Notes under the pieces: model-generated
Seen by the model: the letters and a program-made list of their open reading frames with translations, nothing else
What the model was told of the DNA's origin: nothing
Database searches by the model: none
Assembly (NCBI GenBank): GCA_016928955.1
Contig: JAFGJV010000004.1
Location: forward strand, 186,001 to 250,000
From: Spirochaetales bacterium
Lineage (GTDB): Bacteria; Spirochaetota; Spirochaetia; Treponematales; UBA12059
Direction of reading: 5' to 3'
Length of the DNA: 64,000 nt
Shown here: piece after piece, positions 8,361 to 16,880 of the stretch
Layout of the letters: every line of letters begins with the position of its first letter
How positions within the stretch are numbered: position 1 is the first letter of the stretch
Translations under genes and position numbers: made by a program

Positions 8361-9894
8361 GGTCTGCCTCCGCAAAGCTGGCACAGCCCCTGTCCACGGC
8401 GGCCAGGGCAGCCTGAATCCGTTCGGCGTCCGAACGCATCCTTGCCGCGTCCGCTATCACGGCGGCCGCGTCTCGTCCGGCCAGGGCCAGCAGGGCAAGC
8501 ACCTGGTCGGGATCCAGGTGGCGGGGTTCAGAGGCAAGGGCCGCGACCGAACTTTTCAGGCTTTGCGCTAGCTGCGCAAGGCCAACGGCAAAGCGCCTGG
8601 CGGGATCCGCGCTGGGATCCGGCGCGGGAATAAGCGCGGGCCGTTGGCTTTTTCCGTATGCGGAAAGAGCGGCGGCAAAAGCGTCCTGGGTAGCCGCAGT
8701 ACACCATGGCAGAGCTCCGGGCCTTCCCAGGGTAAAAAATCGCTTGACGTTGTTCCTTCTCAACCCAGAAGCATAGGCGTCAAAGGCTCTGGACAGCCTC
8801 CATGAGCAGCTGACCTGCGGATATCGCTCAAAAGCGCTGGTCACCATCTGCGACGTGCCGGGGTTGACGCGCGACGAGTATTCCCGGTCCACGTGGTCAA
8901 GGGCATAGGGGCGGGCATGGGCTAGGTAGGATCTGGCCGCGAGATCCAGGCCCGCTATAAACACAGGGCCTGAGCCAGCAGAGGCTGCTATGTCCAAGGC
9001 TGCCCCTGCAGCCGTACCCGAGCTTGGCGCCTTGAAGGCCCTGCTGCCCACGGCCATCGCGGCCAGTTCGTCAAAAGGCAGCGCGGTGTCCAGCGGAAGC
9101 AACATGCCCGCCCCGTCTAGTATGGACGCGGGTAGGAAGGAGCCTGGGGCGCAAGCCAGGGGCACCTTGCCATCCTGGGCCAGGCGCACGTGCAAGGCGT
9201 TCCACGGACCTGGATCGGTGGACACAAGAAGGTCTGGAATGACCCCGTGCTTGGACAAGGCGGCGTGCGCGGCGGCAAGGGCGACCACAAAGACATCCTG
9301 CCGCCTTTCCCTGAGCACGGGGAGAACCGGCTCAAGGCTAGGTCCTGCGCATGCTACTAGCGTCAGCCCCTGGCCAGGCTTGAGTTCGGCCAGGTTCCTG
9401 GGAGCGGCGGAAAAGCGCCAGGCGTTTCTCAGCCAGCGCCTGGCCCAATAGGCAGACGTGGCGGCGTTGGATGAAAGAAGCTCCAGGGCCGTTTCGGCTG
9501 CCGTACGGATACGGCCCGCCCAGCCGGGAAAGGCTCGCATGACCGGAGGCCATTCGAGTATCGCCACACCTCCCGCTGCCTTGCCGTCATACAGCTGAGC
9601 GTCAAAAAAGGCTAAAAGCTCCTGCCCTGAGCCCGGCGACCAGCAGGGATAGGGGAGCGCGGTCCAATGGCGGTCAAAACACGCGTCCGGCTGCACGGCA
9701 AGTATCCTGGTCCCGGGCAGGATGGAACTCAGGGCCGTTGCCAAAAACGGCATGCCGGGGCCAAGGAGTATCACAAGGGACGGGTGCTTGCCCTTGAGCT
9801 CGCGCACGGCAAAACGCTCGGCTTCCCTGCCCGGATCGTAACGCGAGTGGAACGTGTCTGTTCGCGGATCGGACGAGCTCGGGGAAGGGTTCAC
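8353..9894 (-). CDS. DUF115/Maf-family protein, upstream copy, 513 aa
   Basis: This is a paralogue of the next gene with the same core order: QGLTLVACAGPSLEPVLPVL, DVFVVALAAAHAALSKHGVIPDLLVSTD, and SGPVFIAGLDLAARSYLAHARPY. Overall it has diverged well beyond a recent duplication, so the pair probably has distinct targets or sugars. The start is GTG at 9894, giving MNPSPSSSDPRTDTFHSRYD; this GTG overlaps the TGA of the preceding gene in a GTGA arrangement. A longer frame exists but runs through the upstream gene. The N-terminal Rossmann-like part contains LVILLGPGMPFLATALSS. The role in flagellar glycosylation is inferred from the family. Confidence 0.85.
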   Translation of the reverse strand: MNPSPSSSDPRTDTFHSRYDPGREAERFAVRELKGKHPSLVILLGPGMPFLATALSSILPGTRILAVQPDACFDRHWTALPYPCWSPGSGQELLAFFDAQLYDGKAAGGVAILEWPPVMRAFPGWAGRIRTAAETALELLSSNAATSAYWARRWLRNAWRFSAAPRNLAELKPGQGLTLVACAGPSLEPVLPVLRERRQDVFVVALAAAHAALSKHGVIPDLLVSTDPGPWNALHVRLAQDGKVPLACAPGSFLPASILDGAGMLLPLDTALPFDELAAMAVGSRAFKAPSSGTAAGAALDIAASAGSGPVFIAGLDLAARSYLAHARPYALDHVDREYSSRVNPGTSQMVTSAFERYPQVSCSWRLSRAFDAYASGLRRNNVKRFFTLGRPGALPWCTAATQDAFAAALSAYGKSQRPALIPAPDPSADPARRFAVGLAQLAQSLKSSVAALASEPRHLDPDQVLALLALAGRDAAAVIADAARMRSDAERIQAALAAVDRGCASFAEADHA

Positions 9895-10870
9895 GGTTTC
9901 GACAGCATGTCCCGCAGTGCAGCCGCCGCGTCCGGGCTGGCCAGTTGGATGTTCATGAAGGAGACCAGGGCCGGCTGGGCCGCTTTTGGGGCTCCGAACA
10001 TCCGCATCATGGACGAGCTGAGCTGGACCCCGAGCAATTCCGGGTCGCACTGGCGCGGTGAGAAATTGACAGACAGGAGCCGTCGGGACGGAACCAGGCG
10101 AACCATGCCCGTATCGGAAAGCACCAGATTGGCAAAGCGGCCAGCGTCGGCGGCAATGGCCTGGGTAAGGGCATGGGGACATTCGGCCTGAACCCACGCG
10201 ATCAGGGCGCCAAGGTCCAGGATGCATACGGCAGCTTCCCGAGCGCAGCGCGCAGCCGGCTCACCGCGCAGCTCGGAAAAAAGGCTGTCGGCGCTGAGTG
10301 CGGGAGGCCGTGCTACGGTCAGCCGTCTGGCGCGCAATTCGGCGGCCTCGTCGGAGTGCGGGGCCACAACAGGGCCCTGGCTGACCGCTGGATAGCGCAC
10401 GAGCGCCGCAAGTCCGCCAAGGAGGGGCTCAATGGAACACGGGCCGCCACCGGGCAAGGGAAGCGATGCAGTGGCAGGCAAGCCCGAATCGAGATAGGGT
10501 TTAAGGACGCTCAGCTCGAGATCCGGCGGATAGGGTCGGGGTGCCCGGGGGCCAAAGGCAAGGGCGGGTTCATAGCGTTCGTGTGTCAGGAAGTACAAAA
10601 CGCCAAGTTCGTCCGACCCAGTTCTGGCCGCATGCTCGCCGACCTGAAAGGGGTACAGGTAGGCATTCCCCGCGCTTACAGCCGGGGGAACTGGTTTCTG
10701 TACGTCTTTGGATACTTGTTTGGAACTACGCCCAGGCGGAGCGGCTGCTGGGCGGCTTTCCCGAACCTGGTCTACGCGTACGCCGACCGGGACTTTTTTT
10801 TTTGACTCTGACCAAGCAGACCGCCGGGCTGGGCCGTTTTTGCCTCAGCCGCTTTATTCAATAAGCCCAT
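9891..10870 (-). CDS. Unknown protein whose reading frame needs a -1 shift at an A10 slippery run
   Basis: An ATG at 10870 overlaps the TGA of the upstream gene (TGATG) and opens a frame reading MGLLNKAAEAKTAQPGG, which reaches ten consecutive A bases (10803-10794) read CAA AAA AAA AAG. In the zero frame translation stops at TAG 10774-10772 after 32 residues. A -1 slip on A AAA AAG joins an open frame with no stop down to 9891, giving 326 residues. The region between run and first downstream start codon (TTG 10598) reads as protein (YPFQVGEHAARTGSDELGV). The product has a Pro/Ala-rich N-terminal part and an unrecognised C-terminal domain ending MRMFGAPKAAQPALVSFMN. Alternatives are a sequencing indel, phase variation, or a TTG start at 10598 with no shift. 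Confidence 0.68.
10794..10803 (-). other. A10 homopolymer forming an A AAA AAG slippery heptamer
   Basis: Ten A bases on the coding (minus) strand end in G. In the frame of the ATG at 10870 the last seven bases are phased A|AAA|AAG, the same heptamer and phase used for -1 frameshifting in E. coli dnaX. A short inverted repeat (GGTC and GACC around GCGTACGC) follows within about 25 bases and could act as a pause structure. Confidence 0.7.
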
Positions 10871-12981
10871 CAGAGCAACCCCAATTCCTCAAACAGCTTT
10901 TTATAGGTGTCGTAATACTCAGAGGACGCAAACTCCTCTATTTTCTCCTCAGGGAGCGATGCAAGAAGCTGGTCCAGGTACAAAAGAACGGATTTAATGT
11001 CCGTCTTTAGCTTGTCGGAAACCACGGGCTCAGGAGCAGACGAATCGTTGGCCGTGGGAGCCGGTGACGGTGCCATTGGTTCGGCGGACGGCATGCCAAA
11101 GGACGGCATGGCTATTGGAGGGGGCGACGACAATTCTATGGGACGCTCGGGCGCTTCTTCCGCTTCCACGAAGAAGGAGTCGTCCAGGCTCATGTTAATC
11201 TCGTCGGGATGCACCTCAACGGGCGTTGCCGGCTTAATGACGCTGCTGTCTATACGGTCGGCCAGGGACTCGCCGCTTTCCTGCTCATCGAGGGGAGAAA
11301 GATCCTCTATGCCGACTTCCTCGGTGTGCAGGTTCATGTCAAACGACACATCTTCGGGCGCCAGTTCCTCAAGCTCGGACGCCTCGAGCTCCTCAAGGGG
11401 AGCCTCTGCTAGGTCGGCGGGCGGAGACTCGGGCTCTTCGCCCTCTATGGAAAGCACCAGTTCGCCAAGATCGTCGTCGCCAGACTCATCCAGCACGAGT
11501 TCGTCGGCAGCTGGCTCCACCAAGGGAGGCTCTTCCAGGTCTTCCGTGTCCAGATAGCTGGTGTCCTCCTCCAGCGGGGTCATCGGGGTCACGTCAACGT
11601 CAGGAAGCTCGTGACTGTCGCTTTCCGCGGGGGTGGCGTCTATGCCGATGTGCTCGATATCCGACGGATGGGCTTCGTAGTCGCCGTCTTCCGGCAGGAT
11701 GGCAAGGTCGGCCTGTCGGTCCGGCGATCCTGCCTCCTCGGTGAAGTCGGCCGTGTTCAGGATATTGTCCAGCTCGTCGCCGGTCAGGGCTATGGTGTCG
11801 TCCTCTTCCTCGTCAAAGAAACCGCCTGACTGGGCCCCTGCCGACTTGGATTCATCCGACTCGGCGCCCTCGGCGGGACGGGAGGATTTCAGCGCTCCGA
11901 GCTGGCTGCGGAGGCTGGATAGCTCGTCTTTGATGGCAGCGAGCTCGGACGCGATGGTTTTGAGCATGTCCGACGCCGCGCCCCCTGAAGGGGATGCCAA
12001 ATCTGAGGTAACGGCCCCTACGTCGTCAAAGCCCACGTCCGAATCAAGGCGGATGCCTTCACGCTGCTCGAGGGAGGGGAGGACGCTGTCACCACCGCCC
12101 TGGTCCGAATCGATGAACGAATCCACGCTGATGCCTGACGGCATTGATTTGGTTTCCATGTCGTCAAAGGCGGCTGTCACGTCTTCCATGGACGAAGCGG
12201 GGCTGGGTATGCCCTCAAGGCCGCCCACGTCCTCGAACACGGGCTTGGATAGATCCTCAACGTCGTCTAGGGAAAACTCCACGCTGGAGTCGGCCGACGG
12301 TTCAGACGGCGCTGGTATGGTGTCGTCAAAATTCAGGTCTATGTCTATGGATTCGAACTCGTCGGCGGGCACCGGCTCGTCGTGGGTTTCCTCTTCCTCG
12401 GACATGCCGAACTCAGACAGGTCCACAGCTTCTGCCCCGGCGCTCGGGGTGGAAGGAGGCTCGGTTTCTTCAGGGGCCTCGTCCATAGAGAACCCAAAGT
12501 CCTCAAGGCTGACTTCCATGGCATCGGACGAGTCGGCCTCTGGCTCCCTGGCTTCAGGCTCTGGGCTACTCAGCCGCTCGGGCGGAGCTTCCGTCAGCTC
12601 GTCCAGGGGTATGTCTATGACAGAGTCTTCAATGACGCCCTCGTCGAGGTTGTCCTCAACGTCCATGATGGCCAGGTCGTCGTCCCCGCCCAGGGTCTGG
12701 ATGTCCAGAACATCGTCCCCGCCATGCTGAGCGGGCTGTTCGTCCTCCACACCCTCAGGAAGACCGAAATCGTCCAGGGACAGCTCGTCATCGGACGCAA
12801 AATCCATGTCCGCGGGAGGAACCAAAGACCCCTCCTCGGCCTCGGAGATGAGTTCGTGTTCGGTTTCCGGCTCCTCGATGACATCCTGAGGCTCCGCCTT
12901 GACCCAGACACCGTATTTTTCCAAATCCTGGTCCGAGGCAAGCTCAGGCACGTCGTGCCCACGCTGTTTCTTGGTCTGCAT
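10870..12981 (-). CDS. Highly acidic repeat-rich protein, 703 aa
   Basis: From ATG 12981 (MQTKKQRGHDVPELASDQD) the protein is dominated by Asp, Glu, Ser and Pro. It carries scattered short repeats of the type LDDFGLPEG, LEDFGFSMDE and LSEFGMSEEE. A short predicted coiled coil (MLKTIASELAAIKDELSSLRSQLG) lies mid-protein. The last 50 residues change character to a compact helical module (DIKSVLLYLDQLLASLPEEKI, then YYDTYKKLFEELGLL). No signal peptide or membrane segment is seen. It is probably an intrinsically disordered scaffold with a folded C-terminal interaction domain. It heads the operon that ends in the two DUF115 genes. A longer in-frame start exists, but its N-terminus has a different composition; GGAG lies 9-10 bases before 12981. 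Confidence 0.85.
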   Translation of the reverse strand: MQTKKQRGHDVPELASDQDLEKYGVWVKAEPQDVIEEPETEHELISEAEEGSLVPPADMDFASDDELSLDDFGLPEGVEDEQPAQHGGDDVLDIQTLGGDDDLAIMDVEDNLDEGVIEDSVIDIPLDELTEAPPERLSSPEPEAREPEADSSDAMEVSLEDFGFSMDEAPEETEPPSTPSAGAEAVDLSEFGMSEEEETHDEPVPADEFESIDIDLNFDDTIPAPSEPSADSSVEFSLDDVEDLSKPVFEDVGGLEGIPSPASSMEDVTAAFDDMETKSMPSGISVDSFIDSDQGGGDSVLPSLEQREGIRLDSDVGFDDVGAVTSDLASPSGGAASDMLKTIASELAAIKDELSSLRSQLGALKSSRPAEGAESDESKSAGAQSGGFFDEEEDDTIALTGDELDNILNTADFTEEAGSPDRQADLAILPEDGDYEAHPSDIEHIGIDATPAESDSHELPDVDVTPMTPLEEDTSYLDTEDLEEPPLVEPAADELVLDESGDDDLGELVLSIEGEEPESPPADLAEAPLEELEASELEELAPEDVSFDMNLHTEEVGIEDLSPLDEQESGESLADRIDSSVIKPATPVEVHPDEINMSLDDSFFVEAEEAPERPIELSSPPPIAMPSFGMPSAEPMAPSPAPTANDSSAPEPVVSDKLKTDIKSVLLYLDQLLASLPEEKIEEFASSEYYDTYKKLFEELGLL

Positions 12982-13241
12982 GGCGTAGCGCTCCGTCAAC
13001 GGGATGATTCTAGACCAAATATCGGCACAAAACCCGCTCAAGGGCACAGCAAAAAGCCCGTTGGGCTCCCTCCGCGCTCCTTGTTTCCAGGACCTGCCAC
13101 GGCGCGCGCATACGGGCGTGCCGGTGAATAAACGATCCTGACTCAACTCTACTAGCGCTCAAGTGCGTTGTCAACATCATGGTTTTGCTGATTGAAGATA
13201 GGCGTTCAAGGAGCGGCCCGGGCGAGCCGTTAATAGGAGGG

Positions 13242-13679
13242 ATGAAACGCTCACTCGCAACGGCCGCGTGGACGGCCATCGTGTCGTATTGCCTCATATC
13301 CCTGACGCTCGGGCCTTTCGGTGTCCTGGCGTTCCGCGACGCGGATGGAGCCAGGAAGGCCATGGAAGGCAATATCGTCGAACTGGAACGGATGAACCGC
13401 GCCTTTGAGCGCCAGTGGCAGGCTTTGCGGGCAGACGCCCAATCGGTGGCGCTGGAAGGCCGCACCCTCGGCTATGTGGCCTACGACGAGGTGGCAATAC
13501 GGCTGTCCGTAGGCGGCCGGCCGGGCGTTCCCGCCTCACCAGGAGACATCCTCACGCTTGAGCGGTCAGGCTTCATGGATGACGGCGCCATCAAGCTCTT
13601 TGCCCTTGGTTTGGGGGTGGCCGTGGGAATAGTCACCTTCGGGCTGGGCAGAATGAGACGCGAAACCGGGCGGGAATAG
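13242..13679 (+). CDS. FtsB/DivIC-like septum protein with an extra C-terminal membrane segment, 145 aa
   Basis: A perfect AGGAGG precedes the ATG at 13242. Residues about 8-30 form a membrane segment (AAWTAIVSYCLISLTLGPFG) followed by a heptad-like coiled coil (AMEGNIVELERMNRAFERQW), the layout of FtsB/DivIC septum-formation initiators. Unusually, a second hydrophobic segment (AIKLFALGLGVAVGIVTFGLG) occurs near the C-terminus. That would return the chain to the cytoplasm, with the 'GYVAYDEVAIRLSVGG' middle part in the periplasm. It is a single gene facing away from the acidic-repeat operon. Divisome function is inferred from topology. Confidence 0.75.
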   Translation: MKRSLATAAWTAIVSYCLISLTLGPFGVLAFRDADGARKAMEGNIVELERMNRAFERQWQALRADAQSVALEGRTLGYVAYDEVAIRLSVGGRPGVPASPGDILTLERSGFMDDGAIKLFALGLGVAVGIVTFGLGRMRRETGRE

Positions 13680-13743
13680 GCAACCCAGACATACAGGAGC
13701 CGTACCATGATCGGTGCGCAGTGTCCCTGGGCGCGCCGGCTCG

Positions 13744-14190
13744 CTAATCCTCTATATGAAACAGTTTCTTAAACCACGCGACCAGGGCGTTCCACAGCCT
13801 GGCCAGCAAGCCAGGGTGGTTTAGTCGCTCAAGCCGCGCCAGCCCGTCGGCCACCTCGTCGGCGCTGAGCTGGGCGCGCTGCAGGTTTTCGTCCAGCTCC
13901 AATTCCAAGAGCGCGGCCTTGCCCTGGCCGCGGATCATGATGGCCTCTATCGTGGTCCAGCCCAGGGATTTTGCCGCTTCCAGCCTGCGATGGCCGGACA
14001 CCAAGTGGTAGCGCCTGGTCAGAACCACGGGGTGGAGCTGGCCGAAACGCGCCATGCTGGCCGCCAGCTCCCCGATTGCGCCCATATCCTTGCGTACCCG
14101 CTTGAGAACACGTATCCGCCGTATGTCAACCTGCATATCAGCCCCCGTGGCCGGGTCGGCATCCGCAAACAGCAGCAGCCGACGTCCCAT
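13744..14190 (-). CDS. ParB/Srx-fold nuclease-domain protein, 148 aa
   Basis: The ParB N-terminal signature is clear: IGELAASMARFGQLHPVVLT, then LVSGHRRLEAAKSLGW, then LLELELDENLQRAQLSADE. There is no helix-turn-helix DNA-binding half as in chromosomal ParB. Instead the protein ends in an amphipathic aromatic helix (LLARLWNALVAWFKKLFHI) that may touch the membrane or a partner. It is therefore a single-domain relative rather than the partition protein. It starts two bases after the stop of the penicillin-binding protein gene, so the two are probably co-transcribed. ATG 14190 is used; an internal ATG at 14136 (MQVDIRRIRVLKRVR) also fits. Confidence 0.8.
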   Translation of the reverse strand: MGRRLLLFADADPATGADMQVDIRRIRVLKRVRKDMGAIGELAASMARFGQLHPVVLTRRYHLVSGHRRLEAAKSLGWTTIEAIMIRGQGKAALLELELDENLQRAQLSADEVADGLARLERLNHPGLLARLWNALVAWFKKLFHIED

Positions 14191-14192
14191 GC

Positions 14193-16787
14193 TCAGTCAA
14201 GCACGCCAGTTGTGTCGTCTTCAACAACCCCGGTTTCAGGTTCCTGGCCGGTGTCGCCGTCCTCGGTTTCTTCCGTACCCGTATCCTGCTCGCCGTCGGA
14301 CGGAAGCTGGCCTGACAGTATGGAGTCGAGCAGGTCTCCTATGCCGCCGTCGTCAAGGGCGCTGTCCACGGTGGGGCCTCCGAGTGTGGCTGCCTGGTCG
14401 CTCAGCTCCTGGATGCCTTCCTGGGCCTGCTCCGTGTTGAATTCGTGCAGGTCGCAGTACTGCCGCGGCTGGGTTCCCTCAAGGTAGGTAAGCGTGACCA
14501 GCCCGTCGTCGCAGTACTCGGTGGGCAGAAGGCCAGATTCCGCGCATACCGTCACTTCCACTAGCCCGGTGGCCGGTTTGGCAAAGTCCTTGTACGGAAG
14601 CCCCCTGTGTATCTCAGACATGTAGCCGGACCAGGCAGCGCCGGCTATGGTCGCTCCGGTCTGGCTCACGCCCAGGGAATTGCCGCCCTCGTCAAAGCCG
14701 AACCAGATGGCCGTGGTCATATAAGGCGTGTAGCCCACGGTCCATGCGTCTTCCCAGTTCTGGCTGGTTCCCGTCTTGCCTGCGGACGGAATGGTGAATT
14801 TCTTGCCGTCAGCGTCTTTGTAGGTGAATACGGTGCCGCTGGACGAGGGATAGCTCAGGGTGCCGATCTTGACCACGCGCTTGAGCATGTCGGTCATGAT
14901 GTACGCGTTCTGGGGCGACACCACTTGTATGGCCGACCCCTTGCGTTTCTGCTCGGCGCGCAGGTCCTTTTCCGGCTCCAGGATGACGCGTCCGTTCCTA
15001 TCCTCGATGGAACGGACGGCTATGGGCGTGACCTCTCGGCCCTGGTTCCCGAAGATGGCAAAGGCCCTGGCCATGCGCACCGGCGTCACTTCTATAATGC
15101 CGAGCGCCAGAGGGTATACGCGGGGGAAGGTGGTGCGGATTTGCTCTGGGTCGGTTATGTCCAGGAGGGCGGCTGCTCGGCTGATGGCGGCGTCAAAGCC
15201 TATGCCGTCAAGCACTTTGACAGCCGGTATGTTCATGGACGCTGCCAAGGCTTGGTACACAAGCACGGGGCCCTGCCATTCGCCCTTGTAGTTATTGGGA
15301 ACGTAGGGGGTGCCGTCCTCGTTGTAAAACACCATGGGCGCGTCGTAAATAAGCGTGCCCTGGCTGAACAGGCGGGAGTCGATGGCCGCAGAATAGAACA
15401 GAGGCTTGAAGGACGAGCCGGGGGTGATGGCGCTGATGGTGGCCCGGTTGAATTCGTTTTCTTTCCATACGAACTCCGAGCCGCCGACCATGGCCAGTAT
15501 GTAGCCCTTCTCGGTGTCGAGGGTAATTAGGGCGCCTTCCACCGTGGTTTTCTTCAGTTCCTTCTGCACGGCGCCGTAGCTGGTGCTCGTTGCGGCCTTG
15601 AGGGAATCCAGACCGAACATCAAGGCCAGGGCGTCCACGGTGGGATTGACGGACTTGGTGTAGTAATCCATGGCCTGGCTCTCCAGTTTTGAGCCGCGGC
15701 GGAAGACGCCCTCCAGGTTGAACGCCAGGCTGAACAGCTCGGCCATGGGCGCGTACAGAAGCTCGGCGTCCTTAAGGCGCATCGAGCTGGACTGCAGATA
15801 CGTCTTGTTCACCTGCTCGATGTAGCGGGCCATGTAGCGGTCGGCGACGGCTTGGTAATCCAGGTTCAGCGTGGTGTGTACCGTGAGCCCGTCCCGGTAC
15901 AGGTCGGTGGAGCCGTACAGCAGGTCCTGGAGCTGTATGCGCACGTACTCGCTGAACCAGGGCGCCTTGTCGTTCCGCGGGTTGTATGCCTCTCCGGATG
16001 CCCTGGTATAGTCAAAGTTGTCCCAATACAGGTTAAAGGACGTGTCGGCCTCGTCCCTGGTCGCAAAGCCAAAGTCTACCATGTCGTCAAGGACGGCCCT
16101 GGATCGGTCGCGGGCTACGTTCGGGTTCCGGAGAGGGTTGTAGCGCGTCGGGGCTGATAGCTGGACCGCCAGGATGGCGGCCTCGGCCAGGGTCACTTCC
16201 TTGGCGCTGTGGCCGAAATAATATTTGCTGGCGGCCTCCACCCCATAGGTGCCGGGGCCCATGATCATCCTGTTCAGGTACATCTCCAGGATTTCCTGTT
16301 TGGAGTACCTGCGCTCCAGCTGGAGGGCGTACCACAGCTCGACGAATTTCCGCCGGTAGCTGATATCCCTCCGGTCGGCGTACAGGGTTCCCGCCAGCTG
16401 GAGGGTTATGGTTGAACCGCCGCCGAGGTTCTTGCCCAAGATCTGGCCAGCCAGGGCGCGCACGTAGCCTTTGAGGGTGAAGCCGGGATGGGTCCAGAAC
16501 GTTTTGTCCTCACGGATTACTATGGCGTCAACCAGGTGTTGGGGAAGGTCCTTTATGGACACGATTTCGCGCTTGATGTCGGCCGAAAACTCGGTAATGA
16601 CCCGCCCGTTGACGTCCAGGATGCGGGACGGAATCTCGGGGTCGAACTGCGAGAAATTCTCCACGGACATCATGTTTTTGGTCGTTGCTACGGCCATGCC
16701 GAACGCCACACCAATCCCGAGGGCCGATACCAGGGTCAGGACGGTCAGGGTTTTTAGGAGCACGGACGCGATCTTCTTCGGCTTCAT
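14193..16787 (-). CDS. mrcA: Class A penicillin-binding protein (PBP1A type), 864 aa
   Basis: This is a bifunctional peptidoglycan synthase. A single N-terminal membrane anchor (TLTVLTLVSALGIGVAFGMA) is followed by the GT51 glycosyltransferase with REDKTFWTHPGF (catalytic Glu93), GGSTITLQLAG and ELWYALQLERRYSKQEILEM. The transpeptidase carries TPGSSFKPLFY (nucleophile Ser458), SMNIPAVK and GKTGTSQNWEDAW. The last about 70 residues are an acidic, threonine-rich low-complexity tail (EEDT/DTG repeats). The ATG at 16787 lacks a Shine-Dalgarno sequence and lies 8 bases after a TAGGCT -10, so the mRNA may be leaderless. The ParB-domain gene follows directly. Confidence 0.94.
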   Translation of the reverse strand: MKPKKIASVLLKTLTVLTLVSALGIGVAFGMAVATTKNMMSVENFSQFDPEIPSRILDVNGRVITEFSADIKREIVSIKDLPQHLVDAIVIREDKTFWTHPGFTLKGYVRALAGQILGKNLGGGSTITLQLAGTLYADRRDISYRRKFVELWYALQLERRYSKQEILEMYLNRMIMGPGTYGVEAASKYYFGHSAKEVTLAEAAILAVQLSAPTRYNPLRNPNVARDRSRAVLDDMVDFGFATRDEADTSFNLYWDNFDYTRASGEAYNPRNDKAPWFSEYVRIQLQDLLYGSTDLYRDGLTVHTTLNLDYQAVADRYMARYIEQVNKTYLQSSSMRLKDAELLYAPMAELFSLAFNLEGVFRRGSKLESQAMDYYTKSVNPTVDALALMFGLDSLKAATSTSYGAVQKELKKTTVEGALITLDTEKGYILAMVGGSEFVWKENEFNRATISAITPGSSFKPLFYSAAIDSRLFSQGTLIYDAPMVFYNEDGTPYVPNNYKGEWQGPVLVYQALAASMNIPAVKVLDGIGFDAAISRAAALLDITDPEQIRTTFPRVYPLALGIIEVTPVRMARAFAIFGNQGREVTPIAVRSIEDRNGRVILEPEKDLRAEQKRKGSAIQVVSPQNAYIMTDMLKRVVKIGTLSYPSSSGTVFTYKDADGKKFTIPSAGKTGTSQNWEDAWTVGYTPYMTTAIWFGFDEGGNSLGVSQTGATIAGAAWSGYMSEIHRGLPYKDFAKPATGLVEVTVCAESGLLPTEYCDDGLVTLTYLEGTQPRQYCDLHEFNTEQAQEGIQELSDQAATLGGPTVDSALDDGGIGDLLDSILSGQLPSDGEQDTGTEETEDGDTGQEPETGVVEDDTTGVLD

Positions 16788-16795
16788 ACGCTAGG

Positions 16796-16825
16796 AGCCT
16801 ACGCGAAAGCAAGCGCGCTGGTCAA
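16796..16825 (-). promoter_or_regulatory. Promoter for mrcA
   Basis: On the minus strand TTGACC (16825-16820), 18 bases, TAGGCT (16801-16796), 8 bases, then the mrcA ATG. It lies downstream of the terminator at 16854-16880, so mrcA has its own start separate from whatever RNA that terminator ends. Confidence 0.5.
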
Positions 16826-16853
16826 GCGAGCACGAGGAGCCACACAATGCAAG

Positions 16854-16880
16854 AAAAAGGCCGGTCACGCATGACCGGCC
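16854..16880 (-). terminator. Rho-independent terminator (minus strand)
   Basis: GGCCGGTCA and TGACCGGCC form a 9-bp GC-rich stem with a 4-base loop, followed on the minus strand by TTTTT. No protein gene on this strand ends here: the next coding sequence upstream would have to run through gap, which is on the other strand. Confidence 0.75.

Noticed and set aside
8384-8384. Longer N-terminus for the downstream DUF115 gene
   Set aside because: The extra eight residues lie inside the upstream gene, while ATG 8360 gives the coupled overlap seen at the other junctions.
9895-10227. 111-codon N-terminal extension of the upstream DUF115 gene
   Set aside because: It runs through the neighbouring gene in another frame and has Pro/Arg/Gly shadow composition.
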